A DNA stretch of 42,143 nucleotides from Chrysophaeum taylorii. Lineage: Eukaryota; Sar; Pelagophyceae; Pelagomonadales; Pelagomonadaceae. Location: NCBI GenBank assembly GCA_029834535.1, contig JAQMWT010000560.1, positions 17,501 through 59,643 of the forward strand. The letters are read 5' to 3'. Numbering within the stretch: position 1 is the stretch's first letter; each line of letters begins with the position of its first letter. Under the pieces are notes generated by a model. The model saw only the letters and a list, made by a program, of their open reading frames with translations. It was not told the origin of the DNA and searched no databases. The position numbers and the translations under genes were made by a program. Below are positions 20,539 through 28,884 of the stretch, piece after piece.

Positions 20539-20767
20539 GGGCTATGAAAGCGACTGCCACGCCGCAGTGCGCAGTAGGTGCGCGCAGCCTCGACCTTCAT
20601 CGTGCGCGCAGCATAGGCTATCACTTCATAGGTATCGCTGTTCGAACTTTGAGAAGGCGTAACTGTAGGGACACCCCAAGTCGTCGAAGCTCCCGCTCGT
20701 TTCGGCGGTGGACGCTGGAGGTCTTCAATCTTGCACAAGCGAGCGTAAACGCGGTTCTCAACTGTGC

Positions 20768-21658
20768 TCAGGCTCTTTGCATCGCATGGTGCTGTTGCCC
20801 ATAAACCTGAACTACCACGGGGTTGCGCTCATAAGTTGTTCTGAACGTCAAAATCGGAGAATCGACTCGTCGATCCTGCACCTTTAACTTCTTGCGCCCA
20901 TAAGCGACTTGTGTGCGGAGAAACGCAATGCGATTTCGCGGGTAGTCCACTATGGCTCCCAACACCCGAATATCGCGCGCTCCCAGCAGAAATAGGTGAT
21001 TAGTATCGGCCACAATGGCAACCACTGGAACGGCCACGTCGTCCGCGAGCGCAATTCGCAATGCGACCCATTTGTGGATAGTCGTCTTATTCAATCCTGA
21101 CCCGTACAGGGTGCGCTCGACTGGGAGATCGCCTCGGTCAAGGATTATATTATCCTTTGTCAGTTTTTCGACCATCCCACGACAAACATAGGAGACATCA
21201 GCCATTCCATCCACGCCTAAAGTCGTTGCGAACTTCGGCCCGTCTCGTCGTCTGTAAATATGACCAACTATGAACGTAAGTGTACCAGGGTCCAAACAAC
21301 CGATGGTGATGAGGTCTTGCTCGATCTTTTCCCCATCGCTCGGCGAAAGTGCAGTGTGATGACATCGTATCTCCGGTTTCGCATCGCCCGGCATCTGCAT
21401 CGTCACCGCTGCCATATCTGGCGTCCCACATCTCGCCTCTGAATCTATATTGGCGCTCGCCGCTTCGGCTGCTTCCTCATTCCCCAGTTTCGCTGGCAAC
21501 AAATTCTGACACTTCTCAATCGGAGGCACATATACTCCTTTATCTCCTCTGACAATTTTCGTTTCTCGTCCATCAAATCGGACATTCCCGCCCACTTCTC
21601 CTCCATCGGCACCGCTGTGGTCTGCTCTGCTGCGACCAAAACTGTATCGGCTAAACAT
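20768..21658 (-). CDS. gypsy-2 retropepsin-like protease with D-G-M active site
   Basis: A minus-strand frame of 296 codons overlapping the GAG tail frame. The protease core runs from about codon 120 (LITIGCLDPGTLTFIVGH) to 240. The active-site strand is ATTLGVDGMADVSYVC with D150-G151-M152 (about 21211-21203). The strand-loop LLGARDIRVLGAIVDYP fits the conserved ILG motif of Ty3 proteases. Retropepsins normally carry D-T-G or D-S-G. This family has D-G-M followed by A-D-V-S, also in gypsy-1. Either the alignment is offset, or the family uses a degenerate active site. It would process the GAG-POL polyprotein. Confidence 0.65.
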   Translation of the reverse strand: MFSRYSFGRSRADHSGADGGEVGGNVRFDGRETKIVRGDKGVYVPPIEKCQNLLPAKLGNEEAAEAASANIDSEARCGTPDMAAVTMQMPGDAKPEIRCHHTALSPSDGEKIEQDLITIGCLDPGTLTFIVGHIYRRRDGPKFATTLGVDGMADVSYVCRGMVEKLTKDNIILDRGDLPVERTLYGSGLNKTTIHKWVALRIALADDVAVPVVAIVADTNHLFLLGARDIRVLGAIVDYPRNRIAFLRTQVAYGRKKLKVQDRRVDSPILTFRTTYERNPVVVQVYGQQHHAMQRA

Positions 21659-22914
21659 CGGCTAAAACGTTTCGGGGGTCCCGTAGGAAAAGAAGACGTC
21701 GCCCCCGACGTCAACTCAAAAGGTCTAACGTCATCATCGTGAACTGCCCTGCAAGACATGCACATTGAAGAATGGGGGGACACTGGAACCTGCGGCATGG
21801 GCTCGTCGGTCTCCGAGTCTGAGTCTTCCCAGTAGCGCGGAGAATCCAAAGTTGCATCTGATATTGCTTCCACATACGATGCAGAAGACCACCGAATGAT
21901 CCGAGCGTTGGTGGTATTTTGCTCCTGTTGCAAGCGATGGCTGCTCGTCCCAGCGGCATCGGCAACATCATCGGAGACTCGGGCGGGGCGCGCCGTCGGG
22001 TAAAAAACAACTCCCGACGATGGCCGCGCTTCGCATAGAGATTGGAACGCGAAAGTTGCGCTCGAATGTCCCGAACTATCCTGATATCGGCCTCCGTCAT
22101 ATTCGTCATCGAGCTGTCGATGACGTCTGCGCCGGCGCGAATTGCGACTAGAGCTCCGGCTATGGCGGCGACGGCGGGGGCTCGGGCTTGATGTAGGACT
22201 ATTGGCCTTTTGATCAAGGCTCTTACTTCGGTGTCGGCGCGACGATCGTCTAGAAGGCGATCGTCCGTCTCGCTGTCGTGTAGAAGACGACTTGCTATCT
22301 TTGATGCCTCTGACCTCGCTCACCATGGTCGCCATTGTGGTTCCAAGCTCGGTGAGGGCCGTTTGTATTTCATTAGTAGGTTCCGATCCGCGCGTGGCGT
22401 GCGCATTAGATGCATCGTCACGCTTCTCCCAATCGGAACGCGATATGGGTTGTTTTTTGTACTTCCGAATGCGCTTCCATATCGCACAGTGATAACGGTC
22501 CGGATCGCGGTTGCAAACCACGCGATTTCCGTGTTCATCTTCATCATGGGTGGACCAGAAGTATCCGCACTCCTTGCACGTCTTCTTGCACCACCAAGAA
22601 GGATCTCGTAAGATCAGCGGAACCGTATTCCCAGACGGTTTATCCGCATCTTGCTTAGCTTGTTGATCGGAAGTCATAGCTCGACCTCCCCGCCCTCGCG
22701 GCGGTTTATTTGGTTTCGGATTGGAAGGCCCTTGGTCCTTCTCCTCCTCCATCAACTTCCGAAAGTCGTTCTCGAGTCGCGTAATAAGCGCCACCATCGA
22801 CTTGAAAGTCACGTAACTATCCGGGTGTCCGCTCCTCATAGTCCGCACACGGGTCCGTAAATCCTTGGACGCCAAACCACTGATAAGCTGGTCGATGATA
22901 TCAACGTCATCCAT
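21445..22914 (-). CDS. gypsy-2 GAG C-terminal half: Cys/His-rich segment and SR-rich tail
   Basis: A 489-codon open frame. It starts at the capsid end (MDDVDIIDQLISGLASKDLR, about codons 1-20), then a basic RGRGGRA linker. Near codons 107-145 is an unusual Cys/His cluster, CKKTCKECGYFWSTHDEDEH, then CNRDPDRYHC. It is not the classical CCHC knuckle, though it could bind zinc and RNA. Codons about 210-265 are a strong arginine/serine tract (SPSRRSSRRHRSKS, RRRRHSRSSSRNSRRRRR) like those of SR splicing factors. The last third is acidic and of unknown role and ends overlapping the protease frame. The upstream GAG half lies in another frame ending at 22960. Confidence 0.7.
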   Translation of the reverse strand: MDDVDIIDQLISGLASKDLRTRVRTMRSGHPDSYVTFKSMVALITRLENDFRKLMEEEKDQGPSNPKPNKPPRGRGGRAMTSDQQAKQDADKPSGNTVPLILRDPSWWCKKTCKECGYFWSTHDEDEHGNRVVCNRDPDRYHCAIWKRIRKYKKQPISRSDWEKRDDASNAHATRGSEPTNEIQTALTELGTTMATMVSEVRGIKDSKSSSTRQRDGRSPSRRSSRRHRSKSLDQKANSPTSSPSPRRRRHSRSSSRNSRRRRRHRQLDDEYDGGRYQDSSGHSSATFAFQSLCEARPSSGVVFYPTARPARVSDDVADAAGTSSHRLQQEQNTTNARIIRWSSASYVEAISDATLDSPRYWEDSDSETDEPMPQVPVSPHSSMCMSCRAVHDDDVRPFELTSGATSSFPTGPPKRFSRCLADTVLVAAEQTTAVPMEEKWAGMSDLMDEKRKLSEEIKEYMCLRLRSVRICCQRNWGMRKQPKRRAPI

Positions 22915-22959
22915 CGTGCGGCTGGACTCGGTACAAAAGGCTAAAGCCTCACTCTGAAG

Positions 22960-24105
22960 TTAGGTACAATACGTTTGTACGTGCCGCTCCCCAGATTTCT
23001 TCGGAACTGAAGACTGAGTGACCTTCTGCAGCTTATCGAGCAGCTCCTGCTGCGTGCTCGGAGGTCGGCAAGTCGATCTAAAATAATCCAGAATCTTATC
23101 ACAGTAAGTCTTGTTGAGACGACGGATGCACCGAATCGAGGCTCCATGCTCTTCGTCATCAGCATCCAATTTCAAATAAAATGACGGACCGTGCGGTAGC
23201 TCATCGCAGAGCTCCTCGTATTTCCGCAAATGCACCTCGAAAATTGGTGCAACGGTGTCGCGTAAATGCACCGGTAATAGGTAACGTAATTTCTCGACCG
23301 AGTAATGGTCATCTGCCAAAGTATGCATCACCGCTGCCGAATCCAGATTGAATTGCCGTTGATCTCGGCCGTCGATGACGAGTTTGAAGTTGTCAGCCTT
23401 CAAACTGGAAGTGGGGCGACGAGATCTGCTCAAGTTGGCCTTCTCGAAGGCGTCCGCGACCGTCTGCGATAATCCCCGTGATAATCCCCGTAAAAATTTC
23501 GCACCTTCATCTTCAGTTTCCGCCCTACCCTCAGTCTCCGTATCGACTCGGGGCGGAGGTTCATCCCCCGTTTCAGTGTTCCTTTCCGGTTCAGGCCGCC
23601 TCACGGGCGTTTCCTGTGCGGGTCGACTCACGGGTCGTTCGCGGCTACTCTCACGACGCGTACGTTCGGCTAACAATTCATCTCGCTCACGACGAAGTCG
23701 TTCAACCTCCTCCCGTAGGGTCCTCGTTGTTTCGATCTCTTGCTGCAATGCGTCGTTCAGCATATTGACTTCTCGTCGAGCCGCTTCTTCTTTAGCTTCA
23801 GCCCTTTCACGGGCAAATCGCTCAGCTAATCGTTCATTTTAGCGACGTCTCCGCTCGAGGTCTTCACAAAGTCGACTGTCGACTTCGGATTGCGGATCCG
23901 CGCTCAATCGTAACACGCTCGCCACGGTCCGGGGTCGTTGGACTCAACGGCGAAAAATGGCGGTATCTGGAGTCGCGTCAGGGGGCAAGTCAGCAACGTC
24001 GACTGGCTCGGCCTCTCGTAATTCACCTTCCTCGCGGCCTATCTCAGGGGCGGCGGGAAGTACTGGAGGAGATTCTTCCTCACGCACGTCTGCGTCTGTA
24101 TCCAT
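22960..24105 (-). pseudogene. gypsy-2 GAG N-terminal half
   Basis: A start ATG lies at 24105-24103 (MDTDADVREEESPPVLP), giving an acidic N-terminus that meets a stop near 23945. The downstream frame (NERLAERFARERAEAKEEAA, then the open stretch 23763-22960) is a long coiled coil (TRTLREEVERLRRERDELLA). A capsid-like helical region follows (FLRGLSRGLSQTVADAFEK, SLKADNFKLVIDG, EKLRYLLPVHLRD). The coiled coil plus capsid layout matches gypsy-1. At least one stop (TAA just before NERLAERF) separates the parts. It would form the retrotransposon particle. Confidence 0.75.
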
Positions 24106-24248
24106 ATTGTATCAATGTCGATGAGGAATCTCGAAACAAGTCCGGATTCGATCACTCGAAGTAATGCACGTTGATCACAACAACGCTGTCTGTCGCTGTG
24201 AAAACCGCACTCACGGAATTCTGATCCGCTGGCGATCCAAAAATGCCC

Positions 24249-24265
24249 GTGGGTGGCGATCCCAC
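24249..24265 (-). other. Leader hairpin of gypsy-2
   Basis: Minus-strand GTGGG - ATCGCCA - CCCAC lies about 270 nt after the 5' LTR and upstream of GAG. It is the counterpart of the gypsy-1 hairpin, with a paired A-U to G-C substitution in the stem and the ATCGC loop core unchanged. Confidence 0.5.
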
Positions 24266-24523
24266 TCGCTAACAGCTTCCGCCGTTCAGCTATACCAAAA
24301 TCAATTCCCGGGTGAGTGCGCTGCGATTTCCAACTCGCACGCGTGTTCGTCGTCTCTCGGGACGCACGAACAAAACAAAGTCCGCGTATATTCTCAACGC
24401 ACACCGGTCCACTGGAACTCCGCGTGCTTGATCAGGGCACACGTGCAAATCCGGACCACGCAATACAATACGTACGGCAGCACTCGTTCGTCGGCGACCG
24501 ATATAGTCGCACGATCTCGTGTA

Positions 24524-24531
24524 CTCCACCA
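24524..24531 (-). promoter_or_regulatory. Primer-binding site of gypsy-2
   Basis: Minus-strand TGGTGGAGTACAC starts 2 nt after the 5' LTR. The first 8 nt are complementary to CTCCACCA, the mature 3' end expected for the tRNA-Ala at 170-241. Positions 11-13 (CAC) also agree after a two-base mismatch. Confidence 0.6.
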
Positions 24532-24533
24532 CG

Positions 24534-24855
24534 TATGGCGGCACAGAAAAACCACTCCCGAACCCCGGGTGACAAAGGGGGTACTCACCGACTCGTCCTA
24601 GACCTCACTGAACGAGGAAAACACGGACTCGGGGTCGGATATGCTCGCCACACACCTTGCTCACGCTCACCAAGCCTCTCAACAAGATGGAGAGATGGTA
24701 TATGATAGCAAGAATGCTACAAGAATGCTGCGAGAATGCTTCTCACGAGGGAGAGGTATGATGTCACTAGGAAAGTAGGAAAAGGCGCCCCGTTGAACGG
24801 GTATCAAGCCTCGAGAAGGGAGGGTAAGCCTTAGCGGTCAGGAGTTGCCGCCACA
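24534..24855 (-). repeat. 5' LTR of gypsy-2
   Basis: A 322-bp repeat of 14942-15263 with about four substitutions. It is flanked on the right by CCAGT (24856-24860). It should hold the promoter for the minus-strand genomic RNA; no confident TATA box was identified. Confidence 0.93.
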
Positions 24856-24892
24856 CCAGTAAGTTCACCTGGTCCCAGTAAGTTCACCTACA
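24856..24892. repeat. Short-repeat copies resuming the Helitron-like unit
   Basis: Two AGTAAGTTCACCTGGTCCC-type units right after gypsy-2 join directly to helicase copy B. Removing gypsy-2 restores the array from 14941. Confidence 0.8.
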
Positions 24893-25528
24893 GTGCGCGT
24901 GTAGACGCCGGGTGGTGGCTTATCGGCATTGCGCGGCACGTGTGGGGTAGGGTGGAGTCGTCGACCCAGAAGAGGATATCCTCGCGGTTGCCGACTCGAC
25001 AGAGAGCCACGTAGAGCTGGAGGTGGCAGAAGACGGGCCTTGGGCAAGAGGACGCCGACCTTGCGGGGCGTCTGCCCCTGGCTCTTGTTGATCGTTTGGC
25101 GTCGGCGGGGCTTAAGGGATACTGGTTGAAGGAGCCTCGGTGACACGACACAACATGATCGATGATGTATCGGGTGCCGTTGCAGTGGCCGTGCGACGGG
25201 TCGAGGTTGCGAAGACTTTAAGCTCGCGATCAAAGTCAGCATGCCGTTGGTTGTCAGGGAGTTGAAAACTCGACTGTAAAGAGCGAGGCGTCGTCTTCTG
25301 ACCCAACCTAGTCGGCCGAAAAGAACTCCGACGCCTCGTCTCCAGGAAAGGCTGCGGTCATGCGCGCGTCGTCAGCATCGACAACATCGTTTCGACGGGG
25401 CGTGAGAATGGCGCGCGGAAAGAACCGACGCGGGTCGTGCAAATAGTCTGCGAGGTCGCCGTTGACGGCTTGGAGGATCAACGCCTGGCTCGCGGGCCTA
25501 CCTGATCCTTACCCTGATTCGGGGGACA
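24893..25528 (-). pseudogene. Helitron/Pif1-type helicase C-terminal fragment, copy B
   Basis: Close relative of copy A. Minus-strand text includes the PRRNDVVDADDAR-like segment (about 25415), LTLIASLKSSQPRP, RHPIHHRSC, then SLKPRRRQTINKSQGQTPRK (motif V) and a frameshifted motif VI region. It lacks the same stretch before TINKSQGQT as copies A and C. Single-base differences from copy A are scattered, so the copies are not very recent duplicates. Confidence 0.75.
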
Positions 25529-26035
25529 AAACCCCTCTTAGCAGTAGACATTTAAAGACAAACACCACCCACATCCTTCATGCCCCCCCCACACACCCCC
25601 CTCTTAGCAGTCGACATTTAAAGACAAACAACACGATGGCCCCGACTACGTCCCGCGTACTTATCTCCGCCCGTCAGGCACTTCCCTCCTACCCCACACA
25701 CCCACCCACATCCTTCATGCCCCCCCCCACACACCCCCCTCTTAGCAGTCGACATTTAAAGACAAACAACATTTAAAGACAAACAGCGGCGATGCCCCCG
25801 CCACACACCCCCCTCTTAGCAGTCGACATTTAAAGACAAACAGCGGCGATGACCCCGACTAGGTCCCGCGTACTTATCTCCGCCCGTCAGGCACATCCCT
25901 CCTACCCCACAAACCCACCCACAGCCTTCATGCCCCCCACACACACCCCCCTCTTAGCAGTCGACATTTAAAGACAAACAGGCACACACACACCCCTCTT
26001 AGCAGTCGACATTTAAATACAAACAGAAAAACATC
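25529..26035. repeat. C-rich tandem array (CTCTTAGCAGTCGACATTTAAAG units)
   Basis: Six or so copies of CCCCTCTTAGCAGTCGAC-ATTTAAAGACAAACA with C-rich joins. A larger duplication of about 210 bp, containing CGACTACGTCCCGCGTACTT and CTCCGCCCGTCAGGCAC, is present at about 25635-25735 and again at about 25848-25950. The array is an expanded version of 4726-4856. No coding potential. Confidence 0.85.
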
Positions 26036-26039
26036 TGCC

Positions 26040-26186
26040 AATTAGTAGTAATTAAGACAAGTGCAGGCCAGTAACTTCACCTGGTCCCAGTAAGTTCACC
26101 TGGTCATTAAGTTCACTTAGTCCCAATCTCTAAACCCCAGTAAGTTCGGCGTAAACCCACTCGTGCTCACACCCACTCACCCACTC
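26040..26186. repeat. Helitron-unit spacer, split by the gag-only LTR element
   Basis: It carries AATTAGTAGTAATTAAGACA, AAGTGCAGGCCAGTAACTTC, short-repeat units, and CCACTCACCCACTC, and stops at the insertion. CACTC (26182-26186) is the target duplication, and the spacer continues at 28706. Confidence 0.8.
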
Positions 26187-26396
26187 TAGAGACAGAAAAT
26201 TGGTTGTCACCTGGGCGGAGTCCTTGTGGCAGTGGTCGAAGTGCTTGTCCTCTGTGCGTCCCGTCTCATTCGACGCAGGGACAGCACTTGACAGTATCAG
26301 GTGACGGGCTTCTTGAGCGTGTACGTAGTGTGTTTAGCGAGATAGAGAGGGGGGGGGGGGGGGGGGTCATGGCGAAAATGAAATTTTCGTTCTCTA
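26187..26396 (-). repeat. 3' LTR of the gag-only element
   Basis: 210 bp, with an 18-nt uninterrupted G run on the plus strand (26349-26366). Its partner at 28483-28700 has G9-T-G11 at the same place, so the run changes length readily. The internal sequence next to it (minus GTGAGGGCG) is the probable polypurine tract. Confidence 0.88.
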
Positions 26397-27152
26397 CGCC
26401 CTCACAGAGCGAACTCGGGAGAGTGGAGCTCTGGACCAAGAAAGGTCGAAGAAGGAAAAGAGCGGACGGCGGGGAAGTAGCCGAAGAGGTTGCGGTCGTG
26501 AGAAGTGGGTGTGGTGGCGGGCGACGGAGTCGTCCAAAGTGGCGGGATGAGGCCGAAAGTTCGAATCATGGGGGGTGGGTGATGCGGGTGGTGAGGTGTT
26601 GGAGGGTGGATTCGGCAGGAAGAAGGCCTGGAGGGGCGTAGGTGGTAAGGGGGCCGGGTCCGTTGTGTGGGAAGAGGGTATGTTTGAGTGGGGAGTCGGC
26701 GTAAGATGGAGGTGGGTGACATGGTGGAGGCGAAGGAATGCGGTCGGGAGAGGACTCGGGGAAAGGAGTGTCGTGTGCGGGAGAAATGAGATGGTGTGAG
26801 GAGTCCGGGGTTCCGGGTCCGGGCCGGGAAAGGGGAAGAGGGGTGGGTCGGGAGAGAGGTTGAGGGGTGTGACGCCCTCAGAAGAGGAACGTGGGGCTGA
26901 AGGGAGGGTCGGAGCGACAGTGGGTGTGGGAGCGAAAGGGGTAGGCGGTGAAGGAACAACTTGCGGCTGTGGTGCCGGTGGGGATATGGTGTCGGTGCAT
27001 GGGGGTGTACCAGGGTCGTAACCGTAGGTGGAGTAGGTTTGGGGGGTGATGCGAGGAGCATCCGGGTGGAGAAGCGGTGGAAGGGAGTTGAGGATTTGCC
27101 GAAGAACAGCATCCTGGGCTTGTTGGGTGTCGTGGAGGATCGCGAAGGAGGC

Positions 27153-28043
27153 TTATTGGGCGGAAAGATGAGCGTTTGCTTGGGCGAGATCGGATTTGGT
27201 TTCGTCGTGAGCCCGGACTTCAGCGTCAAGGCGGGCGTTGGCGCGGGCGAGTGCGGTTTGAGTTGCGATCAAAGCGTCGTAGAGAACTTCTGGGTTCATA
27301 GAGGAGGGAGGAAGGGTGGTGTTGTCGGAGAAGTTGCCAGGGCCGTCACAACCACACGTGGCGTAGTTGCGCGGGTGGAGGCGATGGTCTTCGAAGAGGA
27401 GTGTGCCATGTACCGGGGTAATAATGGCAGTGGTGTCGGAGATGGGGACTTGAGTGTGGAGTGGTGGTGGTGTGTTCGACATCGGTGGCGAGGAAAGCGA
27501 ACAGGGTGATGGTGATGGGGTGGTGCCTGGAGAGGCAGAGGAAGGTGGGATTGTGGTTGGGGTGACGACCGGGATGATCGGTGGGACGATCGGGACGGTC
27601 GGTGTGGTGACCGGGGTGGTCGTGGCTTTGGGTGGTGTGACTGGAGTGGTCAGGGGTGGTGGTGGTGCAGAAGCGGCGGCTATAGTTGGAGGAGCGAGCT
27701 GGACGGTCGGAGGGGAGGTTCTGCTGTAAATGGCGTCGATCCGTTTGGCCCTCTGCTGGTAGAGCTGGGGAAGCATGGCGCGGCTGGCGGCTGCGGCAGC
27801 GTCGAACTGCAGTGGGGTATGTAGCTGCTTGTACAGCTGCCGAGACAGAGCGAGGTGGGCGGCTACTCGGGCACGGTGGGCGGCGGAGTCCGCGGCGAGT
27901 GCGTCGAGTTGATCGTCGTCGATATCTTCTTCGTCGTCGTCGTCGAGATCTTCGTCGTTGGCGGCATGGTCGGCGGCGAAAGCGTCTGCTAGTGGTGCGA
28001 TCGCTTGGTGCGGGTCTTGGTCTTGGTCTTGCGTGCGCGACAT
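27153..28043 (-). CDS. Gag-like ORF2 of the gag-only element
   Basis: A 296-codon frame starting ATGTCGCG at 28043, overlapping ORF1 by 55 nt in a different frame. The N-terminus has an acidic block (DEDLDDDDEEDIDDDQLDAL), then an alanine-rich helical region (AHLALSRQLYKQLHTPLQF, ASRAMLPQLYQQRAKRIDAI). A long Pro/Thr/Ser linker follows, then a short CGCDGPG segment and a C-terminal coiled coil (ALARANARLDAEVRAHDET, SDLAQANAHLSA). No zinc knuckle and no enzyme motif were seen. A structural GAG role is inferred from position and composition only. Confidence 0.5.
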   Translation of the reverse strand: MSRTQDQDQDPHQAIAPLADAFAADHAANDEDLDDDDEEDIDDDQLDALAADSAAHRARVAAHLALSRQLYKQLHTPLQFDAAAAASRAMLPQLYQQRAKRIDAIYSRTSPPTVQLAPPTIAAASAPPPPLTTPVTPPKATTTPVTTPTVPIVPPIIPVVTPTTIPPSSASPGTTPSPSPCSLSSPPMSNTPPPLHTQVPISDTTAIITPVHGTLLFEDHRLHPRNYATCGCDGPGNFSDNTTLPPSSMNPEVLYDALIATQTALARANARLDAEVRAHDETKSDLAQANAHLSAQ

Positions 28044-28315
28044 CTTGTGCGGCGAGTCGCGGGACGTGGTGGGGTCTGTGGGTCTTGACTTGTGAACGTG
28101 CTGGGGGTGGGGTCCGGGGTGGTGGGTGAAGGTGTACTCGCTGGAGCGGGTGCAGGAGGGGTTCCGCCGGTAAGAGCGGCGATTTGATGCTGGATCTGGG
28201 TCTGCATCTCGTTTTGGAGTCGGGCGATATCGGCGGCGTGATCCTTCTTGAGGTCGTCATGTTCTTGCTTCAGTTGTTCGAATTCTCGTCGCATATCTTG
28301 GTTGCCGCGAGACAT
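27989..28315 (-). CDS. Gag-like ORF1 (short coiled-coil protein)
   Basis: 109 codons from the ATG at 28315. The first 45 residues are a charged coiled coil (RREFEQLKQEHDDLKKDHAA) followed by a Pro/Thr-rich tail and a basic end (RRTRCRARKTKTKTRTKR). The frame is open further upstream to 28471 without an ATG. A short coiled-coil segment likewise comes first in the copia element (40280-39996), so this may be a shared GAG architecture. Confidence 0.45.
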   Translation of the reverse strand: MSRGNQDMRREFEQLKQEHDDLKKDHAADIARLQNEMQTQIQHQIAALTGGTPPAPAPASTPSPTTPDPTPSTFTSQDPQTPPRPATRRTRCRARKTKTKTRTKRSHH

Positions 28316-28482
28316 CTTGGGCGATGATGATGACGTGGTGGGGATCTTGGCTTGACTTGAGTTGGGGGGGGTGGCGTCGAAGTGAACTTCGATTGCCTGT
28401 CGAGGTCGGGACGTCGAGCGAGCGATTGTCTCCGAGTAGCGCGAGATTAAAGAACTCCGCGACTGTGACAAGGGCCCAAACC

Positions 28483-28700
28483 TAGAGACAGAAAATTTGA
28501 TGTCACCTGGGCGGAGTCCTTGTTGCAGTGGCAGAAGTGCTTGTCCTCTGTGCGTCCTGTCTCCTTCGACGCAGGGACAGACAGCACTTGACAGTATCAG
28601 GTGACGGGCTTCTTGAGCGTGTACGTAGTGTGTTTAGCGAGATAGAGAGGGGGGGGGTGGGGGGGGGGGATCATGGCGAAAATGAAATTTTCGTTCTCTA
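28483..28700 (-). repeat. 5' LTR of the gag-only element
   Basis: A 218-bp partner of 26187-26396. Just inside it on the minus strand is GGTTTGGGCCCTTG, the presumptive primer site; the matching tRNA was not identified. Confidence 0.88.
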
Positions 28701-28705
28701 CACTC

Positions 28706-28884
28706 TCCTTTGAGCTCGTCGCTCTCACCCCCGCCAATCTAAGCTGCTTTGATCCGCACACGCCGCTAACCTTTGAGTTTACTCTAAAAACCCCAGTAAG
28801 TTCACCTGGCCCCAGTAAGTTCACCTGGTCCCAGTAAGTTCACCTGGTCCCAGTAAGCTCACCTGGTCACTACGTTCACCTAGT
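28706..28884. repeat. Helitron-unit spacer and AGTAAGTTCACCTGGTCCC array
   Basis: This resumes the spacer cut at 26186 (TCCTTTGAGCTCGTCGCTC, CTAAGCTGCTTTGATCCGC), then about five 20-bp units up to the LINE derivative. No gene. Confidence 0.8.

Larger units (their letters stand above)
14942..24855 (-). mobile_element. Ty3/gypsy element gypsy-2 with a methyltransferase domain, young copy
   Basis: A complete 9.9-kb element in minus orientation. The LTRs are 322 bp and differ at about 4 positions by my hand alignment. Target duplications are CCAGT at 14937-14941 and 24856-24860. On the minus strand the order is 5' LTR, primer site, leader, GAG, protease, C5 methyltransferase, RT, RNase H, integrase, polypurine tract, 3' LTR. 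Although recently inserted by LTR identity, the internal region already carries stops and frameshifts in GAG, protease-methyltransferase, RT and integrase. It was either mobilised in trans as a defective copy or decays unusually fast by indels, unless some of the shifts are assembly errors. Confidence 0.95.
26187..28700 (-). mobile_element. Gag-only (non-autonomous) LTR retrotransposon
   Basis: A 2.5-kb element with LTRs at 26187-26396 and 28483-28700. It has 5-bp duplications CACTC (26182-26186, 28701-28705) and terminal inversion TAGAGA...TCTCTA in place of TG...CA. Two overlapping minus-strand ORFs near the 5' end look like GAG; the rest is low-complexity Pro/Ser/Thr/His text with no protease, integrase or RT. 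It is therefore mobilised in trans, presumably by a related full element. The LTR at 40752-40938 belongs to the same broader family. Confidence 0.88.

Noticed and set aside
24215..24300. tRNA-like stretch in the gypsy-2 leader (A-box-like TAGCTGAACGG and a T-arm-like hairpin on the minus strand)
   Set aside because: Only about 9 nt separate the D-arm-like and T-arm-like parts, there is no room for an anticodon arm, and the acceptor strands do not pair. The hairpin is better explained as a leader element shared with gypsy-1.
5019..24855. Repeat-induced point mutation or similar C-to-T hypermutation
   Set aside because: By eye, differences between gypsy-1 and gypsy-2 are mostly short indels and mixed substitutions, with no obvious C-to-T bias.
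25529..26035. CRISPR-like array
   Set aside because: The units vary in length, spacers are C-rich low-complexity, and the context is eukaryotic repeats.
26402..27229. 275-codon minus-strand ORF rich in Pro, His, Ser and Thr in the gag-only element
   Set aside because: Low-complexity composition, a mirror of the G-rich plus strand, no motif, and an ORF on the other strand is almost as long. Likely a composition artefact.
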